From assembly GCF_010093535.1 (NCBI RefSeq), contig NW_022985211.1:172754-236753 (forward strand): a stretch of DNA of 64,000 nucleotides, read 5' to 3'. The translations under genes and the position numbers were made by a program. Below the pieces are notes generated by a model. The model searched no databases, was not told where the DNA came from, and saw only the letters and a program-made list of their open reading frames with translations. Source of the DNA: Lindgomyces ingoldianus (Eukaryota; Ascomycota; Dothideomycetes; Pleosporales; Lindgomycetaceae). How positions within the stretch are numbered: position 1 is the first letter of the stretch; each line of letters opens with the position of its first letter. This document shows positions 12,835 through 24,045 of this stretch, in pieces.

Positions 12835-13209
12835 AAAATTAGCTATATTAGCTATAGCTACTAGCTAAGAAGGAAATCCTTACACATCTAGCTTAAGTAT
12901 GTGCTAAATAATTACTTACTTTTTATTATTATTTAGCTTTTATAAGTTAGCTATATAATTAGCTTAGAAAGGTTATTTAGTGTGTTAGTTACTTATTCTT
13001 TTTTAAAAGACTTTATAAATAGCTATAGTGTGTTACTTAAAAAGTGTTATATTTTATTTAAAAGCTTAAAGTGTAAGCTGCATTTAATGTTTTTTTAACA
13101 CATCTAAGTAGTGTTATTAGAAATGCATTAGTGTAAAAAGAGTAGTGTAGTAAAGTCTTAGTAAAAGTAAGCAACTTAGGTGTGTAAGCAACTTGCCTAT
13201 AAAGTATGT
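12835..13209 (-). mobile_element. Truncated pogo/Fot1-type element, family B (copy B3), terminal piece
   Basis: The last 375 bp of a family B DNA transposon in reverse orientation. It runs from the internal motif TTAGCTATATTAGCTATAGC to a terminal inverted repeat ending GCAACTTGCCTATAAAGTATGT, followed by the target base pair TA (13210-13211). The complete copies are 57733-59598 and 19059-20917. The rest of the element is missing. AT-rich sequence to about 13380 shows nothing else. Confidence 0.8.
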
Positions 13210-13448
13210 TATAAGCTTTTTAAAAGTTTAAGCTTATTTTATTTAAGATAAAACTATGCTTATTTTTTTAACTATAAGTAGTATATTTTATTTATTTCTT
13301 ATGTAAATAACATACTTTATATTTATTACTATTTAAATAAAAGTGCTGCTAATATTTAATTAGCTAGGTTTTCGCTTATTGAAATCCACGCTGCCCGGAA
13401 GCGAACGTAGTTAGCGCAAACCCACAACCGCCATAACCTTTGTTTACT

Positions 13449-14045
13449 AGATATCCCGTGGGATCTACTTCTGTCACCAGAAGCTGATCCTGCATCGTGA
13501 CTTCAAGCTGCAGGACCTCTTCATCGACAAGACAAACCGGCCGAAACTAGCGGATTTTGTCGCATTCCTGGTACAGAAACCTTCCTTCCCTATGCCTTAA
13601 CAGCCCCTACTACCTTCACTATAGCTCCTACTACCTTCACTATATCTCCTTAGCCACTGCCATGGCCCTCACTGCTCCTGCCATCATAAATGTAAATATA
13701 TACTCTGCAACAGAGCACTTAGACTTGCAACAATACGCCTCACTTTATCAGCTTTAATATAGCTACATACTTACACTACCTCTCTATTTCGGTCAGGCTA
13801 GGGTCTTCGGGACCTCTGTTAACACCTTCTCCTATAAGGTCGCTACGCTATAGTATCAGCCCCTCAACTGGGTCCTTGAAAGCCACGAGTAAAACATGTC
13901 CGTCGATATCTGATCAGCTGCATTACGGGGACCATCCACTGTTCACCGGCACCACAAACAAGGACTAGTTGCAGAAGATTTTCCGCGTGCTGGGCACTCC
14001 TTCGGAGCGATCGTGGCCCGGGATGTAGAAGCTGCCGGAATCTAG
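13449..14045 (+). pseudogene. Broken cyclin-dependent kinase (Pho85-like) pseudogene
   Basis: Recognisable kinase blocks survive in pieces. At about 13459-13575 the frame reads GIYFCHQKLILHRDFK and then NRPKLADF, which are the HRD catalytic loop (HRDLKPQN degraded to HRDFKLQD) and the DFG region (now DFV). At about 13795-13920 it reads ARVFGTSVNTFSYKV, then a T-loop-like stretch with stops. At about 13945-14045, after a frameshift, it reads FTGTTNKD, a stop, then LQKIFRVLGTPSERSWPG. The order matches the Pho85/Cdc2 class of proline-directed kinases, and the GTPSERSWPG block is typical of Pho85. The intervening 13580-13790 may be a former intron or an insertion. The ATP-binding lobe is absent. 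Several stops and at least one frameshift make it non-functional. No other gene is evident between here and the O-methyltransferase. Confidence 0.8.
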
Positions 14046-14840
14046 AATCACTGCAAGGATGCGTGCGTGCTCCACGTGAAGCCTGGCACAGGGAGAACGC
14101 CAGATCTACGTTCCAGACCCGGTCACCCCCAAGAAGCTGTTACAGCCAAGTCCGGAGGCAGGAACCACGGCTGCCGACACTCTTGGGTATCCGCAGTTCT
14201 ACGACCTCCACTAAATCCAATCCCGAGGTGAATGCTATTGGCTTGTCATTCCTTACCGCAACAATGAAATTTCGATCAAAAGCTAGGCCCAACTCGTTAA
14301 CAATAGACTAAAGACGTGCGACTCGACAATTAGAAAATGAATGCTACATATACCATGGAAAGACGCAAACACAGCCAGTGGGGTGGAAAGGGGCAACATA
14401 AGTGAGTCTAGCGGTTTTATAAGCTGTGCAACAGAAATATTTGGTCATACACAACAATTGTAGAGGGGAGCATGTTGTTCTTGTCGCGTTTTTATGAGAG
14501 ATGCTAGCGTGTTTTTGTCTACAATTTGTTCAATTGTATTTTGCGCATCGGTATCTAGATACGCAAGTGAGCGAGACCAAAATATGGGAACACTAGATCC
14601 TGGGTAGGTTTTGAGGGAGCGATCAACTCCGAATTAGGCAGACCAGAAGCGAAATTATAAAATAAGAAAAGTACCATGGAGCTAAGATTGTGCTCATTCA
14701 TTGATTCTCCGCTACTCTGTCAAAGACAGCGTCCATTGGCCGAGCGCTGGTACTACGGCTCGGCGAATGGCAGACAAGCCGCACTTCTCATAATTGCAAC
14801 TTAGGAGTTGAACCACCTCATACTTGGCCCACCCAACCTC
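14046..14840. other. Intergenic region downstream of the O-methyltransferase
   Basis: Normal-composition DNA between the kinase pseudogene and the end of the methyltransferase gene on the other strand. A short open frame at 14063-14311 has no recognisable content. It presumably holds the 3' untranslated region of the methyltransferase. No terminator consensus is claimed. Confidence 0.5.
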
Positions 14841-16330
14841 CTACTCCTGGATAGTAACCTCAAGAAGACTCTCCGCATCCGGCTCCAGCGTCCAGATCTT
14901 GTCAATCCTTAAACCGGCCGACTCGATGAGATTGTACCACTGGCGCTCGGTGCGCTCGACAGCGGCATTGACAGACATGACCATGAAGTCTGAGTGCGTC
15001 GCAAACGTACACGCGCCCTTGAGAGGAATGTTGAATTCGTTGATCAGGATCTTGGAGTACCCAGGCTTCATGGCGTCGCGGATGTGTCCTAGGATCACGC
15101 GGCAGCGGTCGTCGTCCCAGTCGTGGAGGACGCTGCGGAAGTAATATGCGCGGGCTCCTACTCGCGTATACAGTTATTCTCCGCTTCCCATGAAGGGGAT
15201 AATTGAAAAAGGAGCAGTGTACTCACCCCTGATGGGCTGGGGAGTAAAGAAATCATGAGCAATAGCCTCCATTCCGTTCTCGGGAACCACACGATCAATA
15301 GTCGCCTTGAGATCCTCTACGATCAGCCGGCCGGGGATATTTGGGTACCGCTTCTTTACAGCCTGAATCTCGTGGCCAACACTACCACCCACGTCGACAA
15401 GGAAGACTGCATCAGGGTCGCTGGCGTCAAAGCCGGGAACCAGCTCCTGCTCGATGGGGTAAAAGTCTAGCCATTGTGGATGTCCGACGCGTTGCGTCGT
15501 CATGAACTGGTGGAACGAGTGCAGTAGCTCGGGTTGCTTGCCCAGCCAGTCAAAGTACGCCTCGCCGTTGAATTGCTTGTTGAAAGGCATCTCGTTCGGG
15601 TCCGTCGGGTTCTGGTACCCCGTCTCCTTGAGGAACTTGGGGAACGTCATCCAACCTGCGTGGATTACATTGTGGCTGTAGGTGCATCGAGGTTAGCTTA
15701 CACGACTCCGGGTAAGGTAAGTTCCTTAATGCAATCCAGCCTCATACCCGAAAGGAGGCGGACCGTAACGAGGAGGCGGGGAGATTGCGGGTCATTACTC
15801 ACAAGAGATCAATCCCAGATTGGCCCTTGACTGTTGCAAAAGCACGGGTGACCTTGTTCGGAGCGTAGATCTCGATGCCGGCCTCATCCACGCCACCAAT
15901 AGATGTCAGTCCTCGCATGATGCGGGCGAGGAGGACTTCGTTCGCGCCTGTGGAAGAAGCCAGCTCGTGCAAGGTCACCGGCTTTTCGGCGCTAGTCAGT
16001 TTCTGGAACACACCCAGGTCCGCACCGATCTTGAACAGCAGGACATCAATCGTCTAGAAATAGACACTCGTTAGATGTGGTTAATCCGAATATTCGAGGG
16101 GTCGTATGTGTTTGCTAAGAACCGGCGTATGATCTACCTACACCGTAGAGATACCCCTCCACAATTTGGCCCTCATTCTGCAACGCGTTGGTCAGTCTCC
16201 GGGACATATCGAGGAGCTCCCTACGCCATTGTCGCGCCTCGGGGCTGTTTGCGTTGACAGCCGCGTGCTTGATGAGTTGTTGGCCAATCTCCGAGACCTG
16301 GCGTACGTAGTGGGGCACTTGAGAATCCAT
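14841..16330 (-). CDS. SAM-dependent O-methyltransferase (COMT-like), 4 exons, 401 aa
   Basis: Predicted exons on the minus strand are 16330-16142, 16053-15803, 15675-15227 and 15157-14841. Introns of 88, 127 and 69 bp begin GTAGGT, GTGAGT and GTGAGT and end TAG, CAG and TAG. The joined frame is exactly 402 codons including TAG. Residues 1-130 are the helical, winged-helix-like dimerisation region usual in this family. The SAM-binding motif VDVGGSVGH is at about 240-248. YYFRSVLHDWDDDRC at about 301-315 holds the catalytic-base histidine position (His308) and the family HDW signature. The closing stretch LLEVTIQE is also typical. The family (plant COMT and fungal secondary-metabolite O-methyltransferases) moves a methyl group from S-adenosylmethionine to a hydroxyl, often a phenol; the substrate here is unknown. 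It is cytosolic, with no signal peptide or membrane segment. Codon use is normal and there is no RIP damage, in sharp contrast to its surroundings. Intron calls rest on sequence alone. Confidence 0.92.
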
Positions 16331-17430
16331 GCCGGCGAGTTAGTTGCACGTGATGTGGAATTTACATCTAGCGAAGGGTGGAGCTCATACGTATTCTTGG
16401 GGATCGAGACTTGCCAACCTTGAGCTTCAATGTTTTATAAAACCTCTTTCTCATCGTGAACTCGGCCAATTGGTCACAAATGATTCCCCCGATCTCGAGA
16501 ATTTAGATATTAGAAACACCGAGTAGCAAAAGGAACGTGGTTCTTGCATGCACACCGCCAGCGTCAGCCGGTTTTCCGACGAAACTATCCGAAAGCGCGG
16601 TGTTAAACCCGCCGACAACTAGCAATAGGGCCGGTTAGCGTACCTTGCAGGAGTTCGCCCTAGCTATCTTCTGTCTAGAGGCGTGACCGGTATGAAAGAG
16701 GAAACATGTCAGACTGAAATATAAGACAAAGTACAAGTGCAGGGGAAATCATCACAACATCTTGGTTAATACCCAATTATAGGCGAGTTTCCCCTAGGAG
16801 TTGAAAAGCCGAAAACAATTGCTCATAACTCTTCAGTACTCTCCTGATGTATTTAGAAATCTCAACGTAACCCTGTTTCTTATTTCATTATTAATTTAGC
16901 CAGGATAACTGCTATCCTCGATTAGTAGAACGAGAGCAAGTCAAGCAAACCCACGCTTGAGAATTATTGAGACCTAGATAGCGGGTGTTACACGGAGACT
17001 TGGCCTCGGCTGATCGCCAGAGCCGCTATTATGGTACGGGACTGGAACGTCGCCGGAAGTGCCTAGGACCCCTCCCAGGGCGAAGGAAACACCAATATCA
17101 ATTCAAAATCACGCGACTAACTATCACATAGTCGGTTCGAAGAGGTTCGCACGGTTCATCAGGTCCGCAGCGCCAAGCACTGCGAACCACGATGAACCAT
17201 GTTAGAATATAGATACCACTCTACGCTCTAAAAGAGAGGCGTGGGTAATCTACTCTAGATAGTAGTAACTTGATACTTAAACACTTTAATACTATAGTGT
17301 TTCGCCACTAAGCGCCGTACTCTACTAAGCGCCGCATTTTCCCTCTACTAATGTAATGAGGTAGGTAGGGCGCCTACCTCACTACCACTAAAACGCTTGC
17401 GCGACAACGTTGCTCAACACTATAACTAGC
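16331..17430. promoter_or_regulatory. O-methyltransferase upstream region and island edge
   Basis: Non-repetitive, normal-composition DNA that must contain the promoter of the minus-strand methyltransferase. No gene is seen. It holds two possible hairpins: GGTTCGCA (17144-17151) with TGCGAACC (17181-17188), and GAGGTAGG (17358-17365) with CCTACCTC (17373-17380). The latter is next to short GCGCC-containing direct repeats at 17309-17336 that may be the end of an unidentified transposon. AT-rich repeats begin right after. Confidence 0.5.
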
Positions 17431-18437
17431 TTTTGTACTATCTGTAACAGTATAGTATTATATAGAAGCTTTGTTGTCTTCTACATTCTCTATTTCTACT
17501 TTATTAGTATAAAAGTTATACTAAACTTTAGTATAACATCTAACGTATTCTACAACTAAGAGAGCTAAACTACTAAGCTAGCTACCTCTTCTTAGAATTG
17601 CAAACACCTGTAGGAATAGTAATGCTTAATAACATAATACTAATTTATTTTAGCAAGAAAGCAGAATTAATCTTAAACTTTATATTTATATTTTAAGCTA
17701 ATTCAAGTGCATACAACACGCTATAATAGCTTTTAATATATACTAGTAGCATGTTTTTAATTAGGTTTGTAAAAATATATTTCAACTTTAAATATATACA
17801 AATTACTAGAACCTTATCTACTATAACTAAGAAATAAATAATTAACTATATAATATATTTTTAACTTTAGTTTATAAAGATTTACGCCTTAGCTATATAA
17901 AGTAGAATATAAAGTAGATAAACTACTAGCTACATAGAGAAGAGAGTTATTAAGTAAGAACTAGCCTATAGAGTTTATATTTTATATAAAAAAACTTAAG
18001 AAAACTTCTAATTAAGGTATTGTACAAGCAAACAGCTTATATAAGCAAATAATCTACTTTAATACAATTTTAGCATCTTGTACTTTAATTAATAATACAT
18101 CTACTAATTAACTTTTAATGCTCTAATAAAGACATTTAAATACTTTTAGCTTTTTAAGTAATTTAAATAGTTAATCTTAAGTATTTAAGCTACTACAGTA
18201 ATTTATAAAATCTTTTAAACTACCCTTGCTTGAAAATACAATAGTAGACTTTCACAATATAATTATATAGCTACTTTAGAAAAATTAGCAAACTATTATA
18301 AAGCATATAACTACTTTACTTACGTTTATAAAAAGTTTTAAATTATAAAAAAACATAGCTAATAAACTATAAAGCTTTTATAGTCTAAGCTATGTTAGTG
18401 TAAACTAGGCTACATTAGTGTAACTTAAGCTATATAC
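17431..18437. repeat. AT-rich repeat family K, left part
   Basis: RIP-type AT-rich sequence without open frames. Part of it (about 18000-18430) is clearly related to 31380-31836, sharing order and many short blocks, and the continuation at 18978-19058 is related to 27098-27180. Family K is therefore an older dispersed repeat that later elements inserted into. Its type cannot be told. Confidence 0.6.
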
Positions 18438-18727
18438 TGTAACAATTCTACAAATTGTCCCATCTCAGGTCGCTTAGATCCTATCCGAAGGGTCTCTGTA
18501 TCAGACCCGACCATGACTTGACCTAGTCCCCTGCAGTTACCCCTATTCCCCCCTGTATTTAGTCGCACCTTGCCCCCTTAGCTAGCTTAGTAGTTTTCTA
18601 ATATCCTTTTATACAAGGCCTATAGGTGTTAATGGCATTCCCAGGTTCAGAGTCCCCACGCACTCCCATATGCCTCTAAGTGGATTCCCACCGCATTTGG
18701 ACCTATTGTCTTGCCTGTGCTGTTACA
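18438..18727 (+). mobile_element. Solo LTR, family A (copy A2)
   Basis: A 290-bp LTR (TGTAACAATT...GCTGTTACA) with the exact 5-bp duplication TATAC at 18433-18437 and 18728-18732, inserted in repeat K. It remains noticeably more GC-rich than its surroundings. Confidence 0.92.
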
Positions 18728-18732
18728 TATAC

Positions 18733-19058
18733 TTTATTAGCTACACTATAAAGCTTAAAGAATGTTTTTCTAATAAATATTACTAAAAAAGCTTAATGTA
18801 AGAATTTTATAATTATATAAAAGTTGTTTAAGCTATATATAACATTATTACTAAGTATATAATTTATAAGAATAATATTTATAACTTTAAGAAAACAAAC
18901 TTTTAGATAAGTGTTATAATTACTTACAAAGTTATTATAGTATTTAAAAAGTAGTATAAACTAAAATTTAGCATTACTAAGTAATTATAAATAAGCTATA
19001 GTTATTAAATGTATTTAGTTTATAAAAGTAAGTTGCAACACTTTTAAAAAAAACTATA
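18733..19058. repeat. Repeat family K, middle part
   Basis: Continuation of K between LTR A2 and transposon B2. Positions 18978-19050 match 27098-27170. There are no open frames. Confidence 0.55.
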
Positions 19059-20917
19059 ACATACTTTACAGGTAAGTTGCTTACACACCTAAGTTACTTA
19101 CTTTTACTAAGACCTTACTATACTACTTTTTTTACACTAATGCATTTCTAACAACACTACTTAAATGTGTTAAAAAAATATTAAATGTAGCTTATACTTT
19201 AAGCTTTTAAATAAAATGTAATATTTTTTAAGTAATATACTACAGCTATTTATAAAGTTTTTTAAAAGATAATAAGAAACTAACATACTAAATAACTTTT
19301 TTAAGCTAATTATATAGCTAACTTATAAAAGCTAGATAATAATAAAAAGTAGGTAATTATTTAGTATATACTTAAGCTAGATATATAAAGATTTCTCTTT
19401 TAGCTAGTAGCTATAGCTAATATAGCTAATTTTTTATACACTAAGTATTATATAAGCTATATTAGTATAAACTAGCTTAATATGTTTATTAAGTGTTACT
19501 TAAAGCTTAAAGTAAAGTTTAAGTGTAAGTATAACTATAAAAAAGCTTTTTATAAAAATTTTATAGTAATTTAAAGCTAGTTTAATTTTATAAAAAATAT
19601 TAAAGCTAAGTATAGTATCTAGAATAATAACGTATATAACTTTAATAAAATAAAGTTTATAATAAGCTAAATATTTACTAAGGTAGTTATTATAAGTTTA
19701 GAGAGATAAAGACAGCTAAAAGTAGTGTAGCTAAGTAACTAGAAGTAGACAACAGTTATTTAAAGTATTAATGCTAAAAAGTAAGCTATTTTACTTTTAT
19801 TATTTTTTAAAGTAGCAACTACTTTTTAAACTAGTATAAAAAAAATCTACTTTAAAATTAAGTTATTATAATCTTTAAGCGCAGCTAGACTACTAATTAG
19901 CTTAGTTTAGACTAGTTAAAGCACTTTAATATGCATATAAAGAAGTGTACTATTAGCAGCTACTATCTACTAGTTATTAATAGCTATAAAAGCTATAACT
20001 TACTTTATTTTTAGTAATACTATAAGAATAATAAAATTATTACTATTTATATACTTTTTTATTTATTTTACTTTTTATAGCTACTTAATGTAAGTTATTT
20101 TACTTTTTTAAAAAAGTATATAGGCGCTAAGCTAAAAACCTTATATATAACTAAATTACTTATATTATAAAAATAAAGTTCTTACTATGCTTTAAAGTAG
20201 CTTATAATACTATAATTACTTTTAGTAATATTTAAAAAAAGTTTTTAAGCACTAAATTAGTTTTTTTTAACTTATAAGAAGTTATAATAAGCTTTAATGT
20301 AAAGTTGCGCACTTTATTACTACTACTACTTATATATAATAAGCCCTAGTAGTTGTAAACCCTAAGTAATACTCTAAAACTTAAGTTATAATTAATGCTT
20401 ATAAAAATAAAAATTTAAAAGTATATAAATAGTTTACTAACTTTTATAGTTAAAGTGTTTAAAAAAGTTTTAAAAAACATAGTAATAATTATATATAAGC
20501 TAGTATTAGTATAATAAAAAATTACTAAGCTTTAAGTAGCTAATAAAGCTACTATATAATATAAATTACATAAAAAAGTAAATTAAAGTAAAAAAAACTT
20601 TAATAATTTAAAAAAGCTTATACTTAATAGCTTTAAAAAAGTTTAAAGCGCGTAGTAATAAAAAGAAGGTAAAAAAGCAGGTGTAAGCTAAAGTAAGTAA
20701 GCTATTTTAAAGGCGCTGTAGATAGTGTAATTAGACTAAGCATAACACATAAATGTCTAAGTAAGAAGTAAAAGTAGTATCTAAATAATATTCTAGGCTG
20801 TACTGTACTATATAGTGCTAGAGCAGGTTGTTATAGGCTATAATAGAGTTTATTAGGGTAGAGTCTTAGCAAAAGTAAGCAACTTAGGTGTGTGAGCAAC
20901 TCGCCTGTGAAGTACGT
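19059..20917 (+). mobile_element. pogo/Fot1-type DNA transposon, family B (copy B2)
   Basis: A 1859-bp element with terminal inverted repeats (ACATACTTTACAGGTAAGTT at the left, the complement ending ACTCGCCTGTGAAGTACGT at the right). TA duplications sit at 19057-19058 and 20918-20919. It has the same length class and internal order as B1 (57733-59598). The plus-strand frame spells a degraded pogo DDE transposase near 19600-20350 with many TAG and TAA stops. The left repeat is more RIP-mutated than the right. It is inactive. Confidence 0.88.
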
Positions 20918-21388
20918 TAACATATTCTACTACTAAGCTAGCTAACATTAAACACATAGAAAATCTTACGTAATAGACATCTATGCTTTTAAAACTACTA
21001 ATTAGAATCTTCTAGAAATTTTACTAGAAATTTATCTATATACTAGTAATGTTTGTACGTAGCAGCAGTGTTACAGTCTAGATACTAGTTATTGCGCATA
21101 AGAAGGATCACGTAACTATGTTACATAATGTTTGTGCGCGAACCTCTGTGCGCGAACATGTAGATATTCCCCATTTCCTCTGTACAGAAGAAAAGACAAA
21201 GCAATAACTAGAAACTTATTGCCTCTACCCTACCTACTTTATACACTGTGTACACTATACACTACTTTTACTTTTACTACTTAAGTGCTTATACTATAAG
21301 CAGCTAGCTAAAAGAGCCTATTTAATACTAATTAGTAGTTAATTTAATTAACTATAAATTAGTAAAAGTAATAATAAAGTACTTACAC

Positions 21389-21571
21389 TGTTATAATTAG
21401 CATGCTTAAGCTACAAGCAAGAGGTGGTGTAACCTAACTAGATTAAACTATAGAGTAGAGGAGCTGCTCTGCAAGTTTAAATATACATGTGTGCCCCCTG
21501 CCAAGGCGCTACTCGTTGCGCAAGCGAGGGAGCTGAGCCGCAGAGCATGTGATGCGGTACACGCTGTTACA
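21389..21571 (+). mobile_element. Solo LTR, family E
   Basis: A 183-bp TGTTATAATT...CGCTGTTACA unit with the exact 5-bp duplication TACAC at 21384-21388 and 21572-21576, inserted just inside D2. Its right half is GC-rich and undamaged. It is the only copy noticed in the window. Confidence 0.88.
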
Positions 21572-22262
21572 TACACTTTATAAAGTACTTTATTTTATTA
21601 CTTATTTTTTAAAACAGCAGATTAAATTTTTATATTATATAGTAAGCTCTACTACTATATAAAGTAAAAAAAAATTAGTGTAAAATATATATAAAAATAA
21701 ATAATAAAGCTACATAAACTAGTAGCTAGGTAATAATAGTAGTATCTATGTAATTAACTATAAAAGTAATTAACTATACTACTATAATAAAATCCTACTA
21801 GTAATTAGTAACTTTATATAATAATTGTCTGTACGTAAGTACAAGTGTGTTTGTACATGTGTACAGCTAAATTAAGTTGCCTAAAACAGTTAGCTGTCTA
21901 GCCTATATATTAGAAGCTATGTGTACTTAAAAGCCCTCTTTTTTTATATAAAAAGAATGGGTAGTAGTTATTTATAAAAGGATTCTTGCCTACTTACTCT
22001 ATTATATGCTGTACGCTTAGCGTATAGCTGCCTACTACTACTTACTGCGTGCGTAGCCACGCAGAGAAGGGATCTACTACTAGATGCATAGCTATTTAGA
22101 GGAGTAAGCTAACTAACACTAATTAGTCTATTAACTAGTAGATTTTTACTATGTGTATATCTATATAGAGAAGATATCTCTATAAAATAATAGATTAGTA
22201 AGGTAGCTTTAACTACTAGTATAAAAGCTAGCCTACTAGCTACAGTATCTATCTACCGCATG

Positions 22263-22561
22263 TGTAACGATCCTCATGAATCGTTCCATCTTGAGTCGCC
22301 TAGAACCTCCGGAAGGCCCTTGTATCGGCCCCGACCTCGACCTAGCCTTAACTCTGCCCTGCCCCCTGCTGTACCTCTATTCCCTCATGTATTTAGTTGC
22401 ACCTTGCCCCTGTAGCTAGCTTAGTAGTTTTCTGATATCCTTTTGTACAAGGCCTATAGGTGTTAATGGCATTCCTAGGTTCCGAGTCCCCACGCACTCC
22501 CATATGCCTCTGAGTGGATTCCCACCGCATTCGGACCCATTGTCTTGCCTGTGCCGATACA
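22263..22561 (+). mobile_element. Solo LTR, family A (copy A3)
   Basis: A 299-bp TGTAACGATC...GCCGATACA unit flanked by GCATG (22258-22262) and GCGTG (22562-22566). They are the same target apart from one G-to-A change. It landed in the palindromic core of the first unit of the F tandem array. Confidence 0.88.
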
Positions 22562-22985
22562 GCGTGCGTAGCCACGCAGAGGAGGCACCTACTGCACTAG
22601 TAGCTGTTGTATGCCCTAGAGTTAACCGCCTAGACAAGAGCTAGCTAACTAGCTACAGCATCTATCTACTGCGTGCATGGCTACGCAGAGGAGGTATTAA
22701 AGGAGGTATTTACTACAACTAGTAGCTGTTGTACGCCTCTAGGGTTAAACTGCTAGTATAAGAGCTAGCCTGCTAGCTGCAGTACCTATTTACTGCGTGC
22801 GTAGCCACGCAGAGGAGGCATCTACTGCAACTAGTAGACTATCGCACGCCTTAGAGTTAAACTGCTCGTACAAAGGCTAGCCTACTAGCTACAGTACCTA
22901 TCTACCGCGTGCGTAGCGACGCAGAGAAGGCATATACTATAACTAGTAGACTACTGTACGCGCTAGAATTAACCTACTAATCTAT
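22562..22985 (+). repeat. Tandem array of 109-124-bp units within element F
   Basis: Units start at 22562, 22671, 22795 and 22907, each opening with GCGTGCGTAGCCACGCAGAG or a close variant. That opening contains the inverted repeat TGCGTG/CACGCA. Each unit continues through ACTAGTAG, a TAGAGTTAA-like block and GCTAGCTACAGTA. The same opening motif occurs once in each F LTR (about 22046 and 24313). Confidence 0.85.
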
Positions 22986-23645
22986 ACAACAGTTTACTTT
23001 TTAAGAGCTACTATATAGTTAAACTACCTACCCCCCTTAATAATAGCTGTATAAACAAGCAACTAGCTTCTACTCTACTCCCCCTAACAACAGCTGTACA
23101 AACAAGCAACTAGTCTCTACTATAGAGCTACTGTACAGTTAACTAGCACTCTCTTACTCTCCTCTTCCTTACTTTATTATAGAATACTTATATAATAAAC
23201 TAGTAAAAGTAACCTACATGTCTAAAATAATACTATAAAGAGAAGTTAACTTTACCTTTTTAGTAAACTACTTTAACATATTAATAAGTTCTTTTTAAGT
23301 ATAATAAACTTTATATATAGTAGATACTTTTATTTATATATATATAAAAGTGTATAAGCTATTCTGCTTTATAAAAGACTTTCAAGGCTAAATAATATAG
23401 AATTTTAAAAACTTACTTTATACATTAGGCAAGAGCTTCTTTGTGCTTTAGCTAAGCATAAGATCTATCCTATAGAAAAAAGATGCTGCACGTAGGCTAA
23501 AAAGCTAGCAGGTGTTATAAACTAGCAGTACACTATTAGCTCTATATAAAGAAGAGAAAATAATATAGAGAAGCGTATAAAAGATGTAAAAGAAAGTATA
23601 AAGAATATAAAAAATAGTATAAAAAAAGATAATAAGAAATAAGAT
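22986..23645. other. AT-rich interior of element F
   Basis: RIP-type AT-rich sequence with no gene. It includes two related short blocks near 23035-23145 (CAACAGCTGTA-like, each followed by AAACAAGCAACTAG). Nothing else is recognisable. Confidence 0.5.
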
Positions 23646-24045
23646 TGTTAGATATGCACACCTGCTGTCAAGACAGGAGGAACGCTTGACGAAAGCTGCT
23701 TCATAGTACGAGCAATAAGCTCGAACAGTATGTTGCTGCAAATTGCTGCATGTTGCAGCATTTTGCAGCATGTTGCAGCAAATTGCGGCATGTTGCAGCA
23801 AATTGCAGCAAATTGCAGCATGTTACAGCCTTTTGCAGCATTTTGCAGCAAATTGCAGCATGTTGCAAGCTGGTCGCGCATAGGGCTAGTGCGCGAGGGA
23901 CTCGGATCGGAAAAACAAAAGCCGAGCAACACGAGTAGAGCAGAAAAAGGATCGATAAATCAATACAATCAATCATCATCCTATACATCATATCCAAACC
24001 CATCATTCATCTCAGGAAGCCTAGAAACAGTGCTTCAATCTAACA
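23646..24045 (+). mobile_element. Solo LTR with internal minisatellite, family G (copy G2)
   Basis: A 400-bp unit, TGTTAGATAT...ATCTAACA, with the exact duplication AAGAT at 23641-23645 and 24046-24050. Outside the minisatellite it is nearly the same as G1, and the TTGCAGCA-type array (about 23733-23867) differs in unit order. It is inserted in element F. Confidence 0.9.

Noticed and set aside
13557..13757. 66-codon open frame on the plus strand
   Set aside because: It lies in the interrupting segment of the kinase pseudogene, out of frame with the kinase blocks, and is low in complexity.
15255..16423. Plus-strand open frames across the O-methyltransferase
   Set aside because: Shadows of the minus-strand exons, with no domains of their own.
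22562..22985. CRISPR-like array of regularly spaced palindromic repeats
   Set aside because: The units are homologous across their whole length with no unique spacers, and the genome is fungal. It is an ordinary tandem repeat in element F.
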